Positions 18,102-26,311 of a stretch of DNA of 64,000 nucleotides are shown here, piece by piece. A program made the position numbers and the translations under genes. Numbering within the stretch: the first letter of the stretch is position 1; every line of letters starts with the position of its first letter. Under the pieces are notes generated by a model that worked only from the letters and a program-made list of their open reading frames with translations, was not told where the DNA came from and made no database searches. Source of the stretch: Flavobacterium glycines (GTDB lineage: Bacteria > Bacteroidota > Bacteroidia > Flavobacteriales > Flavobacteriaceae); NCBI RefSeq assembly GCF_900100165.1, contig NZ_FNEO01000001.1, positions 1,302,001 to 1,366,000 on the forward strand. The letters are read 5' to 3'.

Positions 18102-18141
18102 AAAAAGCAAAAGCGTTTCAATTGAAACGCTTTTGCTTTTT
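18102..18141. terminator. Bidirectional terminator between tsaB and the Nfu gene
   Basis: A near-perfect palindrome (AAAAAGCAAAAGCGTTTCAA mirrored on the right side) ends in T-tracts on both strands. It serves the convergent genes on either side. Confidence 0.9.
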
Positions 18142-18155
18142 ATAGTGATTTTGTT

Positions 18156-19055
18156 TTAAGCGTTAATCGCTTCCACCTGAATTCTATCGTCGTTAAGCAT
18201 GCTTTTTAACATGTTTTCGATTCCTGATTTTAAGGTGAAAGTTGAAGAAGGACAACCGCTACAAGCGCCCTGAAGAATTACCTTAACCGTTTTGCTTTCT
18301 TCGTCGTACGATTCAAAAGCAATATTTCCACCGTCGGCAGCTACTGCAGGTTTTACGTATTCTTCTAAGATATTGATGATTTGTTGTGAAGTGACATCCA
18401 GTTTTTCGAACTCTTCGTTTTTAATTTGCTCTTGCTTTTCGGCATTGATTACAACGCTGTCGTCAAGTACAATTCCACCATTTTCAATATATTGTTTGAT
18501 GAAAGTTCTTAGTTCTAAGGTGATTTCGTCCCAGCTGTTCAAATCGTATTTGGTTACAGAAATATAATTTTCATCAATGAAAATTTCTTTCACATAAGGA
18601 AATTTGAATAATTCTTTTGCCAATGGTGAAGAAGCAGTTTGGTCGATGTTTTTGTATTCAACAGCGTTTTTAGTTAGCATTCTGCTTACTACAAATTTTA
18701 ATGCCGAAGGATTAGGAGTTGTTTCACCGTAAACAGTAATAGGTTGTTTTTTAGGTTTGATTTCATCAAGGTTGATAATAACACCACCATTGTTTACAAA
18801 GTTTTCAATTTGCTCAGCTACAGCTTCCTTAACATCATCCCATTCAACAATACTAAATCTTTCGATAGCAATAAAATTACCTGAGATATAAACGGTTTTT
18901 ACAAATGGTAAGTAAAATAATTGTTGGGCAAGAGGTGAAGATTTGGCTTCGTCTATGTTTTTAAACTCAAAACTTTCGTTTCGGGTAATAAAATCTTCAA
19001 ATTCAAACTTTAATATAGTTGGGTTTTGCGTTTCTTTAACGGTTATTTTTGTCAT
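18156..19055 (-). CDS. Nfu-type iron-sulfur scaffold/carrier with duplicated N-terminal domain
   Basis: The 299-residue protein ends in a NifU C-terminal domain (about 222-295) with the CxxC pair Cys265 and Cys268 in GACSGCPS, which binds a 4Fe-4S cluster between two subunits. Two Nfu N-domains precede it (about 4-95 and 108-198). They share matching blocks such as NPTILKFEF / NPSALKFVV and SSPLAQQLF / SSPLAKELF. A single N-domain is usual in many bacteria; the tandem copy appears to be a Bacteroidota feature. The protein delivers Fe-S clusters to apo-proteins in the cytoplasm. It is monocistronic. Confidence 0.93.
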   Translation of the reverse strand: MTKITVKETQNPTILKFEFEDFITRNESFEFKNIDEAKSSPLAQQLFYLPFVKTVYISGNFIAIERFSIVEWDDVKEAVAEQIENFVNNGGVIINLDEIKPKKQPITVYGETTPNPSALKFVVSRMLTKNAVEYKNIDQTASSPLAKELFKFPYVKEIFIDENYISVTKYDLNSWDEITLELRTFIKQYIENGGIVLDDSVVINAEKQEQIKNEEFEKLDVTSQQIINILEEYVKPAVAADGGNIAFESYDEESKTVKVILQGACSGCPSSTFTLKSGIENMLKSMLNDDRIQVEAINA

Positions 19056-19073
19056 GATTTTTGTAAATTTTTA

Positions 19074-19081
19074 CAAATTTA
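19074..19081 (-). promoter_or_regulatory. Candidate promoter of the Nfu gene
   Basis: On the minus strand TAAATTTG ends 18 bases before the ATG. No TTG at ideal spacing, so it rests on the -7 box alone. Confidence 0.45.
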
Positions 19082-19200
19082 GTAAAGTTATTTTCTATGA
19101 TTAACTATATTTGGATTATTAATGAATAAATTAACTTAACTTTAGTTTTTAGCCAAAGTTTCTTTCGTTTTCTCAATTCATCCTGACTAATATTTTTTAA

Positions 19201-20199
19201 ATGTATACTAAAACTAAATACTTTTTAATCTGCTTTTTTATAGGATTGTATGCTTATTCTCAGGAGGGTATTCCTGTGTATTCGGATTATCTTTCGGATA
19301 ATTATTACCTGCTTCATCCTTCGATGGCAGGAGCTTCTAATTGTGCTAAATTAAGATTAACAGCCCGTAAACAATGGTTTGATCAGGAGGATGCACCTTC
19401 TCTGCAAACGCTGAGTTTTAATGGAAGAATAGGTGAGAAAGCCGGAGGAGGAATTATACTTTTTAGTGATAAAAACGGATATCATTCTCAAAAAGGGGTC
19501 AAGTTTACGTATGCTTATCATTTGATGTTTTCCAGAGATGAAATCGATTTGAATCAGCTGTCTTTTGGTATCAGCGGAGGATTAATTCAGAGTCAGTTGG
19601 ATGAGACTAAATTTTTGCAATCAGGTGATTTTGATCCGATTGTTGACGGAACAATAGTTCAAAAAGATTCTTATTTCAATGTAGATATTGGGATGTCTTA
19701 TAATTATTTGGATTTTTACGTTCATGGTACTGTTAAGAATGCCATCGAAAGCCGTCGTGAGATTTACACGGGATATGAAAGTGATAATTTGAGAAAGTAT
19801 ATTTTGAGTTCAGGATATATTTTTGGAGATAAATACAGAATTTTATGGGAGCCTTCTATAATGTTTCAATATACTGAGTTAACTACTGAAAAGGCAATTG
19901 ATATCAATATGAAAGCCTATAAAAACATGGATTTTGGTAGTTTATGGGGCGGCTTGTCTTATCGAACCAGTTTTGATGGTGCCGAATTTAATAACGGAAA
20001 TGGAACTTCAAAACAACGTTATCAATCCATATCTCCAATTGTGGGTGTGAATTATAATAATTTCATGTTCGCTTATACTTATTCCCATTTAGGGGGAGAT
20101 GTGAAATTTGGCACAGGAGGTTTTCACCAAATTACATTAGGGCTTAATTTGTTCTGCAAACGTGAGAAATACGAATGTAATTGTCCTGCTATTAATTAA
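19201..20199 (+). CDS. PorP/SprF family outer-membrane protein (type IX secretion)
   Basis: This 332-residue barrel has a signal peptide (cleaved near YAYS). The opening pattern PVYSDYLSDNYYLLHPSMAG is the typical start of mature PorP/SprF proteins, where the NYYLLHPS-like motif is diagnostic. The C-terminus carries a short Cys pair (CNCPAIN). Members help secrete or anchor specific large adhesins through the type IX system and often sit right after the adhesin gene. Here no adhesin gene precedes it; the neighbour is the divergent Nfu gene. It is followed after 14 bases by the carbonic anhydrase gene. Confidence 0.92.
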   Translation: MYTKTKYFLICFFIGLYAYSQEGIPVYSDYLSDNYYLLHPSMAGASNCAKLRLTARKQWFDQEDAPSLQTLSFNGRIGEKAGGGIILFSDKNGYHSQKGVKFTYAYHLMFSRDEIDLNQLSFGISGGLIQSQLDETKFLQSGDFDPIVDGTIVQKDSYFNVDIGMSYNYLDFYVHGTVKNAIESRREIYTGYESDNLRKYILSSGYIFGDKYRILWEPSIMFQYTELTTEKAIDINMKAYKNMDFGSLWGGLSYRTSFDGAEFNNGNGTSKQRYQSISPIVGVNYNNFMFAYTYSHLGGDVKFGTGGFHQITLGLNLFCKREKYECNCPAIN

Positions 20200-20213
20200 T
20201 TTCTTTAAATGCT

Positions 20214-20732
20214 ATGTTGATAAAATCGGTTAACGGAAAATCACCTATAATTCCAGAAAATTGTTATGTGGCTGAAAATGCTACTATTGTTGGTGATGTT
20301 AGTTTTGGTGATTCATGCAGTGTTTGGTTCAATGCTGTAGTAAGAGGCGATGTTAATTATATCAAGATTGGTAATAAAGTCAATATTCAGGACGGAGCTG
20401 TTATTCATTGTACATATCAAAAATACCCAACGATAATAGGAAATAATGTTTCAATTGGGCACAATGCCATCGTACATGGTTGTGTGGTACAGGACAATGT
20501 TTTAATAGGAATGGGGGCTATTGTGATGGATAATTGTACTATCGAAAGTAATTCCATTATTGCTGCAGGAGCTGTAATTACCCAAAATACCGTTGTTACT
20601 TCGGGCTCTATTTGGGCGGGAGTGCCTGCTAAAAAAGTCAAAGACTTAAATCAATCCGGTTTTGCTGGTGAGATTGAGCGTATTGCCGAAAATTATTTGT
20701 TGTATTCCAGTTGGTTTAAAGAAGAGGAATAA
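20214..20732 (+). CDS. Gamma-class carbonic anhydrase family protein
   Basis: The 172-residue left-handed beta-helix protein has hexapeptide repeats throughout. Three histidines, His65 (VIHC), His83 (GHNAIVHG) and His88, match the zinc ligands of gamma carbonic anhydrases (trimer interface sites). It could hydrate CO2, although many homologues (YrdA/PaaY group) have weak or unknown activity. It is cytoplasmic and lacks a signal peptide. Its stop codon abuts that of the convergent LytTR gene with no gap. Confidence 0.9.
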   Translation: MLIKSVNGKSPIIPENCYVAENATIVGDVSFGDSCSVWFNAVVRGDVNYIKIGNKVNIQDGAVIHCTYQKYPTIIGNNVSIGHNAIVHGCVVQDNVLIGMGAIVMDNCTIESNSIIAAGAVITQNTVVTSGSIWAGVPAKKVKDLNQSGFAGEIERIAENYLLYSSWFKEEE

Positions 20733-21455
20733 TTACAAATTAATTTTTTCAAAGAAAGCGTTCTTATAGCTTTCGCTGATTGGGATGCGTTTGTCAGCAA
20801 TTAACACCTTGTTTTTCTGAATCGATTTTACATATTTTATATTGATAATATAAGAACGGTGAATTCGTGCAAAACCTTTAGAGGAAAGTGTGTTTTCCAG
20901 TTTGATTAAGCTGGTTAAAGTTAGGGTGTATTTATTATCAGTGGTGTATATTTTTACATAATCTTTTAATCCTTCGATAAATAAAATATCTGAAAAATTA
21001 ATTTTTACATTTTCGTATTCTGAACGCACAAACATAAAATCAGGTTCAGTTTCAGAAGTAGCCGTCGGAAGAGTAGTAGTTGTCGGAGCTGTTTTATTAG
21101 AAAGAAATAGTTGTTGTGCTCTCATAACCGATTTTAAAAACCGATTAAAAGGAATTGGTTTTACCAAATAATCGACAGCGCCAAGATTAAATCCTTCTAC
21201 AGCATAATCGGAATAGGCTGTTGTGAAAATTACTAAAGGTTTTTTGTCAATGGCGTTTAGGAAATCGATACCTGAAAAATGTGGCATTTCGATATCTAAA
21301 AATATCAAATCCACATTGGAAGTATTAATCATCGCGATGGCATCAATAGCATTATTGAAAGTATTGATGAGTTCGAGACTTTCTACTTTGCTTACAAACT
21401 CTTTGATTAAATCAACCGCTAAGGGTTCGTCATCAATAATTACACACTTCATCAT
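20733..21455 (-). CDS. LytTR family response regulator
   Basis: This 240-residue regulator has a receiver domain with phosphoacceptor Asp54 in IFLDIEMPHFSG. A Thr-rich linker (about 124-135) leads to a LytTR DNA-binding domain (about 140-240, with the FIEGLKDYVKIY and RIHRSYIIN segments). LytTR domains bind DNA through beta strands, often at paired direct repeats. The gene lies three bases after its kinase and closes the operon that begins with the outer-membrane and Kelch genes. Targets are not visible from the sequence, though autoregulation of this operon is likely. Confidence 0.95.
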   Translation of the reverse strand: MMKCVIIDDEPLAVDLIKEFVSKVESLELINTFNNAIDAIAMINTSNVDLIFLDIEMPHFSGIDFLNAIDKKPLVIFTTAYSDYAVEGFNLGAVDYLVKPIPFNRFLKSVMRAQQLFLSNKTAPTTTTLPTATSETEPDFMFVRSEYENVKINFSDILFIEGLKDYVKIYTTDNKYTLTLTSLIKLENTLSSKGFARIHRSYIINIKYVKSIQKNKVLIADKRIPISESYKNAFFEKINL

Positions 21456-21457
21456 GT

Positions 21458-22540
21458 TTATTTTTCCAATGTTTCTAATTCTAAATTCAAATGAACGCTG
21501 TATTTGTTATCCGTTTGTTCAATAGTTAGTTGGTGTGCGTTTGGATATAAAATATTCAGTCTGTTTTTAATATTGGTTAATCCAATTCCGGAGTTGTTTG
21601 GGTCTTTGATTTGGTTTTCAATTTTATTTTCAATCCAAAAATCCAGGATATTATTTTCTATACTGATTTTGATTTTTACAAAAGCGGCTCCTTTATAATC
21701 GGTTCCATATTTAAAAGCATTTTCAATAAACGAAATCAGTAATAAAGGCTCAATTAATTTGTTTCTGGTATCGCCATGAATGTTTAAAAAGATGTTTTCG
21801 ATGTTATTTAATCGCAATTTTTGTAAATCGATATAGTTTTTAATATAGTTGATTTCCTTTTCTAAAGATACAGCTTTGTTGTCGGTTTCGTACAACATAT
21901 AGCGCATCATTTCGGACAAAGTTACAATAGCATCCGGAACTAAATCGGATTTTTTATAGGCTAATGAATAAATACTATTCAAGGCATTGAACAGAAAATG
22001 TGGATTAGTTTGCTTTCTTAAATAGTTTAATTCTGTTGATGTTTTATTGGTTTCAGAAATTAATTTGTTTTGTTCGTTAGTGTAAAATTCTGAAAGTGTT
22101 TTGATTAAAGTGCTAATCGAAACAATGAATAAATAAAATAAAGAAGGAAAAAATTTAAAGAAAAATGGAGGTTTTTTTTGAAAAATTTTATCCCGAATGA
22201 TTTCTTTTCCATTAATGTCAAATATTCTTTGAGCCATTTCCGGTTTATGAAAATCAGGGCTGAAATAGAAAATTTTAATACAGCTTAAAATCGTAACAAG
22301 GCTTACGATTATTGCTAAATACGCTGTATATTTTTTTTGTAAAAGTAATTTGGGTACAAAATAAAAGTAGTTAGCATAAAACAATACAATACCACTGGAC
22401 CATTGGATATAAAATTCGGCATTAATGCTGGTGAAATTTTGATAAAAAGGCAGTAAGGAGGCAATTATTAAAAAACACCAAATGATACTGTGAATCAGTA
22501 TTTTGTTAGAATTGTTGTTTGTAATTCCTTCTAAGTTCAT
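21458..22540 (-). CDS. LytS-type sensor histidine kinase
   Basis: The 360-residue protein has four N-terminal membrane helices with short loops (up to about residue 155). A His-kinase domain follows, with the phosphoacceptor in QTNPHFLFNALNSIYSL, and then an HATPase domain with SGIGLTNIKNRL. There is no large sensory domain outside the membrane, so the signal may come through the helices or partner proteins. Its ATG immediately follows the DUF4907 stop codon (TAGATG), which suggests translational coupling. It pairs with the LytTR regulator downstream. Confidence 0.94.
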   Translation of the reverse strand: MNLEGITNNNSNKILIHSIIWCFLIIASLLPFYQNFTSINAEFYIQWSSGIVLFYANYFYFVPKLLLQKKYTAYLAIIVSLVTILSCIKIFYFSPDFHKPEMAQRIFDINGKEIIRDKIFQKKPPFFFKFFPSLFYLFIVSISTLIKTLSEFYTNEQNKLISETNKTSTELNYLRKQTNPHFLFNALNSIYSLAYKKSDLVPDAIVTLSEMMRYMLYETDNKAVSLEKEINYIKNYIDLQKLRLNNIENIFLNIHGDTRNKLIEPLLLISFIENAFKYGTDYKGAAFVKIKISIENNILDFWIENKIENQIKDPNNSGIGLTNIKNRLNILYPNAHQLTIEQTDNKYSVHLNLELETLEK

Positions 22541-22864
22541 CTAGGTTTTAATTGACAATAAAATTAAATCTTTTTTTGTAATTGTTGGTGATGTTTTGGC
22601 TCTCAATTTTTCTAATACCAAATTACCTACTTTGAGCGCCTCTTCTTCATTTTCAAATGACTTTTGATTTTGAATCACCGGAATGATGGATTGCCTGATA
22701 ATAATTTTATCGTTGTTTTTAATTACATATCCCCAGCCGGTAGTTGTTTTCATGGACTCCAGAGTTAATCCTTGTTTGTTGTTACAGGCTGCTAAAAGCA
22801 ATAAACAGCATATTAGTAAGAGGAATTTTCCTTTGTTGAATAAAAAATTCTTCCGGAGTGACAT
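22541..22864 (-). CDS. DUF4907 family small lipoprotein
   Basis: About 107 residues from the ATG at 22864. A basic N-terminus and hydrophobic stretch precede the lipid-acceptor Cys28 (LLAACNN). A small domain follows, with GWGYVIKNNDKIIIRQSIIPV and a conserved helix of the type EEEALKVGNLVLEKL. This matches DUF4907, found in Bacteroidota with unknown role. Frames starting at 22912 or 22897 would add up to 16 residues but overlap the Kelch gene and give an overlong N-region. The chosen ATG lies inside a terminator-like hairpin. The gene is coupled to the kinase gene. Confidence 0.78.
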   Translation of the reverse strand: MSLRKNFLFNKGKFLLLICCLLLLAACNNKQGLTLESMKTTTGWGYVIKNNDKIIIRQSIIPVIQNQKSFENEEEALKVGNLVLEKLRAKTSPTITKKDLILLSIKT

Positions 22865-22875
22865 CCGGAAGAATT
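22841..22875 (-). terminator. Terminator-like hairpin between the Kelch and DUF4907 genes
   Basis: AATTCTTCCGGA pairs perfectly with TCCGGAAGAATT across a six-base loop. On the minus strand the stem is followed by a T-run (six T including the stem end). It begins 11 bases after the Kelch stop codon and contains the preferred DUF4907 start codon, so it may act as an attenuator. Confidence 0.7.
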
Positions 22876-22886
22876 GTGATTGTTTA

Positions 22887-23894
22887 TTAGTTGTCATCAT
22901 CATTTTGTTCATCCTGAGGTTTTAATTCCCAAACATCATCATAATAAGTAGATCCTGATCGGCCTAACAATACAAAACCTCTTTCGTTGATTCCAAAACC
23001 TATTGCGTCTGTTCTTCCGGAACCTTCAAGAGAAGTTTTTTCGTTCCAAACATCAGTTGAAGGATTGTATTCCCAAACGGTTTTTGAACTTTCTCCGGCA
23101 ACAACATAGCCTAATCCATTCATTGAAAAAGCAGATGCATTGGTACGTACAATATTGTAATCATCGTTGTATGATTCGTCATCGTCGTCGTCCTGATCGA
23201 TATCGCGTTTTCTGGTCCATGTTTCGTTACTTGGATCAAACATCCAAAAATCAACCTGATATACTCCGTTGTTGATGCCTGTTCCTAAATAAGCTTTGTC
23301 ATCAATTACAAAAACAGCCGCATTGCGTCGTTTGTTTCCGCTAAAACCATTTAATTGTGTCCAGGTGTCAGAATTAGCATCGTATTGATAAAAATCTTTT
23401 AGATAATTTCCGTCGTAACCGGTTCCAAAATAGCCTTTTCCTCCTACTTGAAAGCCAACGGCCGAATAGCGTGCTGTTCCTGTAAAATCAGTTTTTTGTG
23501 TCCAGGTGTTGTTGTCCGGGTTGTACTGATAGAAATCTTTTAACTTATTTGTTCCATCATATCCCAAACCAATATAACCATTCCCTTCTATTGAAAATCC
23601 TGAAGCCGAACTTCTGGCAACACCTGTAAAATCAGCTTTTTGCTCCCAATAATCACCATCTGAATTATACGCCCAAAGATCTTTTAAATATTCATCTCCT
23701 GTATAACCTGTGGCAACATAAGCATAGGAACCAATTACGAAACTGGCGGCACTTGATCTTGCTGGTCCATCAAATGAAGATTTTTTAATCCAGTTACCTA
23801 ATAATTCTTCTTCGTCATCATTATTAGTACAACTTACAAATACCAAACCTAATAATAGCATGGTAATTAATGTTCTTCCTTTTAAAATAGTCAT
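22887..23894 (-). CDS. Kelch-repeat surface lipoprotein
   Basis: The 335-residue protein has a lipoprotein signal with Cys22 (VFVSCTNN) and an acidic segment after it. About six Kelch repeats follow, each with an aromatic W-x-Y-N or W-x-Q core (such as WAYNSDGDYWEQK). This fold is a beta-propeller. A highly acidic stretch (DIDQDDDDDESYNDD) lies inside the fifth repeat, and the C-terminus is again Asp-rich. Kelch propellers bind ligands or proteins, so a surface binding role is plausible. It lies between an outer-membrane protein gene and DUF4907. Confidence 0.88.
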   Translation of the reverse strand: MTILKGRTLITMLLLGLVFVSCTNNDDEEELLGNWIKKSSFDGPARSSAASFVIGSYAYVATGYTGDEYLKDLWAYNSDGDYWEQKADFTGVARSSASGFSIEGNGYIGLGYDGTNKLKDFYQYNPDNNTWTQKTDFTGTARYSAVGFQVGGKGYFGTGYDGNYLKDFYQYDANSDTWTQLNGFSGNKRRNAAVFVIDDKAYLGTGINNGVYQVDFWMFDPSNETWTRKRDIDQDDDDDESYNDDYNIVRTNASAFSMNGLGYVVAGESSKTVWEYNPSTDVWNEKTSLEGSGRTDAIGFGINERGFVLLGRSGSTYYDDVWELKPQDEQNDDDN

Positions 23895-23909
23895 AATTTA
23901 GTTTATTTG

Positions 23910-24758
23910 TTACGGTTTGTATTTTATGCCAATGTTGAAGAGGTATCCGTCATTAGCATCGAAATTGAATTTTGTTGTTCCTCTGTTATCTGTTAAGATG
24001 TATTTTTTGTTGAATTGGTAGCCTCCCTGAAAATTCAAAAACCAATTTCTATCTACATTTCTTTCATATTCGAATGCCGTGGTCATTTGAGAAAAGCTTA
24101 TTTTGCCGGCACTCAAATTGGGACTGATAGTTCTGCTTTGATCGAGTTTATAGAATTCACCATCAAAACTGTTGTTCAGACTAAATGTGTTTCGGTCATT
24201 ATTGGAATAATGAATACTCGTGTTAGGAAAACCAAGTTCTAAGGATGTATTTACGTTCAGTTTGCTATAAAAAGCTATTGTTGGAAGTACTTGTGCTTTT
24301 CCAAAGACACTCATCCTTTTTATACCTAAATTAATGCTGCTTTTTTGACTGAAGTTATATTGAAATTCGGCTCCGCCAAATAAATTAACATCTGAAAAAT
24401 CCAGATTATTTTCGAAAGCGGCAACTGTTTTCAACTCTAAATTCAATGCTGTTTTTTTATTAAATTGATGACTGAGTTCCAGATTGTTTTCTATTCGGTT
24501 GAAATTATTTTTATTCTCTGCCGAATAATAATTGTCCAAATTGTAATTCAGTAGGGTGCTTTTATAGCCAATGCTGTTTGTCATTTTGTTTTTTGAATCC
24601 ACATCTTTAGAAAACGAAAAGCCTACTTCTGTTTCATTTTTTGTTATTTGTGCTGTAGGAATCGTTTTTATGTTCAATTCTAATGAGTAGCTGCTTTGTG
24701 CAGTTATTTTGAGAATTGAAATCATAAAAATGAGCGTTGTATAATATTTTAATTTCAT
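23910..24758 (-). CDS. Hypothetical outer-membrane beta-barrel protein
   Basis: This 282-residue protein has a signal peptide (cleaved near ITAQSS) followed by many short amphipathic strands rich in Asn, Ser, Phe and Tyr. It ends in the strand YLFNIGIKYKP, which looks like a beta-barrel terminus. No family name is recognised. It is the first gene of the operon leading through the Kelch lipoprotein to the LytS/LytR pair and could anchor or export the Kelch protein. The start at 24758 fits the promoter 18 bases upstream. Confidence 0.75.
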   Translation of the reverse strand: MKLKYYTTLIFMISILKITAQSSYSLELNIKTIPTAQITKNETEVGFSFSKDVDSKNKMTNSIGYKSTLLNYNLDNYYSAENKNNFNRIENNLELSHQFNKKTALNLELKTVAAFENNLDFSDVNLFGGAEFQYNFSQKSSINLGIKRMSVFGKAQVLPTIAFYSKLNVNTSLELGFPNTSIHYSNNDRNTFSLNNSFDGEFYKLDQSRTISPNLSAGKISFSQMTTAFEYERNVDRNWFLNFQGGYQFNKKYILTDNRGTTKFNFDANDGYLFNIGIKYKP

Positions 24759-24775
24759 TTATTTCTTTATTGCAT

Positions 24776-24783
24776 CAAAAGTA
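24776..24783 (-). promoter_or_regulatory. Candidate promoter of the Kelch/LytTR operon
   Basis: On the minus strand TACTTTTG lies 17 bases before the ATG of the first operon gene. No TTG at ideal spacing was found. Confidence 0.5.
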
Positions 24784-24938
24784 ATTTCATTATCTATTTT
24801 AAAAAAAGAAGATATATAGATGCCTTTTTTTCATAGACAAAATGGCTATTTGTTAGGTCGAATGCTTTTTAAAAATCTTAATCGATTCTGTAGATTAAAA
24901 ACTGTTTTTTATAGATGCAAAATCCTCGTTAGTATATG

Positions 24939-24974
24939 TTGTTAGGCATGGTAGTTAGTGCTCTGCTATATTTG
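24939..24974 (+). promoter_or_regulatory. Candidate promoter of the DUF4270 gene
   Basis: TATATTTG at 24967-24974 lies 15 bases before the ATG. A TTG at 24939-24941 sits 25 bases upstream, slightly longer than the usual spacing. Confidence 0.5.
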
Positions 24975-24988
24975 TTCAAAAAATTTTT

Positions 24989-26311
24989 ATGTACAGATTG
25001 TTTACAGTGCTGTTTTTCGGGATACTATTTATTTCTTGTGATTCAGATGTCGATGCGGGGGAGTTTGTGGTAGGTTCTGATAATTTATCGGTGACTAATA
25101 AGGTCATACTAATTGATACGGCTACGGTTGAGGTTTCAACAATCAATTTTGATTCATTAAAAACTTCTGGTCAAAGCAGGATACTTTTAGGTAACTATGA
25201 TGATCCTATTTTCGGGAAAGTGAAATCGGATAGTTATTTTCAACTGACTTCTTCAGCTTATAATTTACAAACAACAAGTTCGGATACTGAAGGAGCTAAT
25301 TATGTTTTTGATTCTATCAGAATGGTTTTGGTTCCGGATAAGTATTATTACAGTGATACGACTAAAGTGCAATCGATAAGTATTCATCGTTTATTGCAAA
25401 AGGTAAAACCAAATACTGAAGATGATAGTTTTTATAATAATTCAAGTTTGAATTATGATGCAGCAAGTATTGGTACGGCCTCTTTTAAACCAATGCCGAA
25501 TAGACAGGATACTGTTTTTGTAAAAATGGATGCTGTTTTTGGAGATGCCCTTTTTCAAAAGTTAAAGAAGCGTGAAATCACTACTGAAGATGAATTTATA
25601 GAGTATTTTAAAGGTTTGGTAATTCGATCGGTTTCTGAGAATTCATCCTGTGTGATGGGATTTAAAACAACTGGTTCGTTGCAATTGTTTTATTCGAAAA
25701 AAGTAAGTGAATCGGGAACTTCTTTATTAAAAGAATTTACCATTGATGATGTTTCCAAACAATTTAATAGAATTTCTTTGGATAGAACAGGAACCATTTT
25801 AAAAGATTTACCCGGTACAACCGAACGATTGTCGAGTGATTTAACAGAGAATAAGTCTTTTATTCAATCAGGAACAGGACTGGCTTGCAGAATTGATTTT
25901 CCGAATATCAAAGAGTTAAAATACATTACCGAAAAAGGAACAATTGTAGATGCAAAGTTAATTATCCGGCCGGTGAATAACACTTATTCTAAAACCTATC
26001 CATTAGCTGATTCTTTAAGTATTTATGTAGCCGATAAACTGAATCGAATAAAAGGAACATTAAACTCGGCTTCCGGTTATCCTATTTATGCTGTTTTGAA
26101 TAAAGCTGAAGATGAGTTTGATGAAAATATAGGTTATAGTATTCCGCTGGGTACTTTTTTATACAATGAAATGATTAAACAATCCGATTCAAAATCGGCT
26201 TTGATTTTAACGATTCCAAATATTTTTAACGGAGTGAATCGTTTGGTTTTAGGTAATCAAAAAAACGCAGGAAATAAAATTCAATTGAAAATATATTATA
26301 TCTCTTATTAG
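24989..26311 (+). CDS. DUF4270 family lipoprotein
   Basis: The 440-residue protein has a lipoprotein signal with Cys17 (LFISCDSD). Its length, the early GNYDDPIFGKVKSDSYFQL segment and the later repeat of beta-rich modules match DUF4270, a Bacteroidota family of secreted lipoproteins without known function. It has its own promoter. The next gene, an outer-membrane barrel, starts immediately after its stop codon. The pair suggests a surface lipoprotein and its membrane partner, which is inference from position only. Confidence 0.88.
   Translation: MYRLFTVLFFGILFISCDSDVDAGEFVVGSDNLSVTNKVILIDTATVEVSTINFDSLKTSGQSRILLGNYDDPIFGKVKSDSYFQLTSSAYNLQTTSSDTEGANYVFDSIRMVLVPDKYYYSDTTKVQSISIHRLLQKVKPNTEDDSFYNNSSLNYDAASIGTASFKPMPNRQDTVFVKMDAVFGDALFQKLKKREITTEDEFIEYFKGLVIRSVSENSSCVMGFKTTGSLQLFYSKKVSESGTSLLKEFTIDDVSKQFNRISLDRTGTILKDLPGTTERLSSDLTENKSFIQSGTGLACRIDFPNIKELKYITEKGTIVDAKLIIRPVNNTYSKTYPLADSLSIYVADKLNRIKGTLNSASGYPIYAVLNKAEDEFDENIGYSIPLGTFLYNEMIKQSDSKSALILTIPNIFNGVNRLVLGNQKNAGNKIQLKIYYISY

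Noticed and set aside
23003..23275. Plus-strand open frame of 90 codons inside the Kelch gene
   Set aside because: Antisense to the Kelch repeats, with an Arg/His-rich product typical of a shadow frame.
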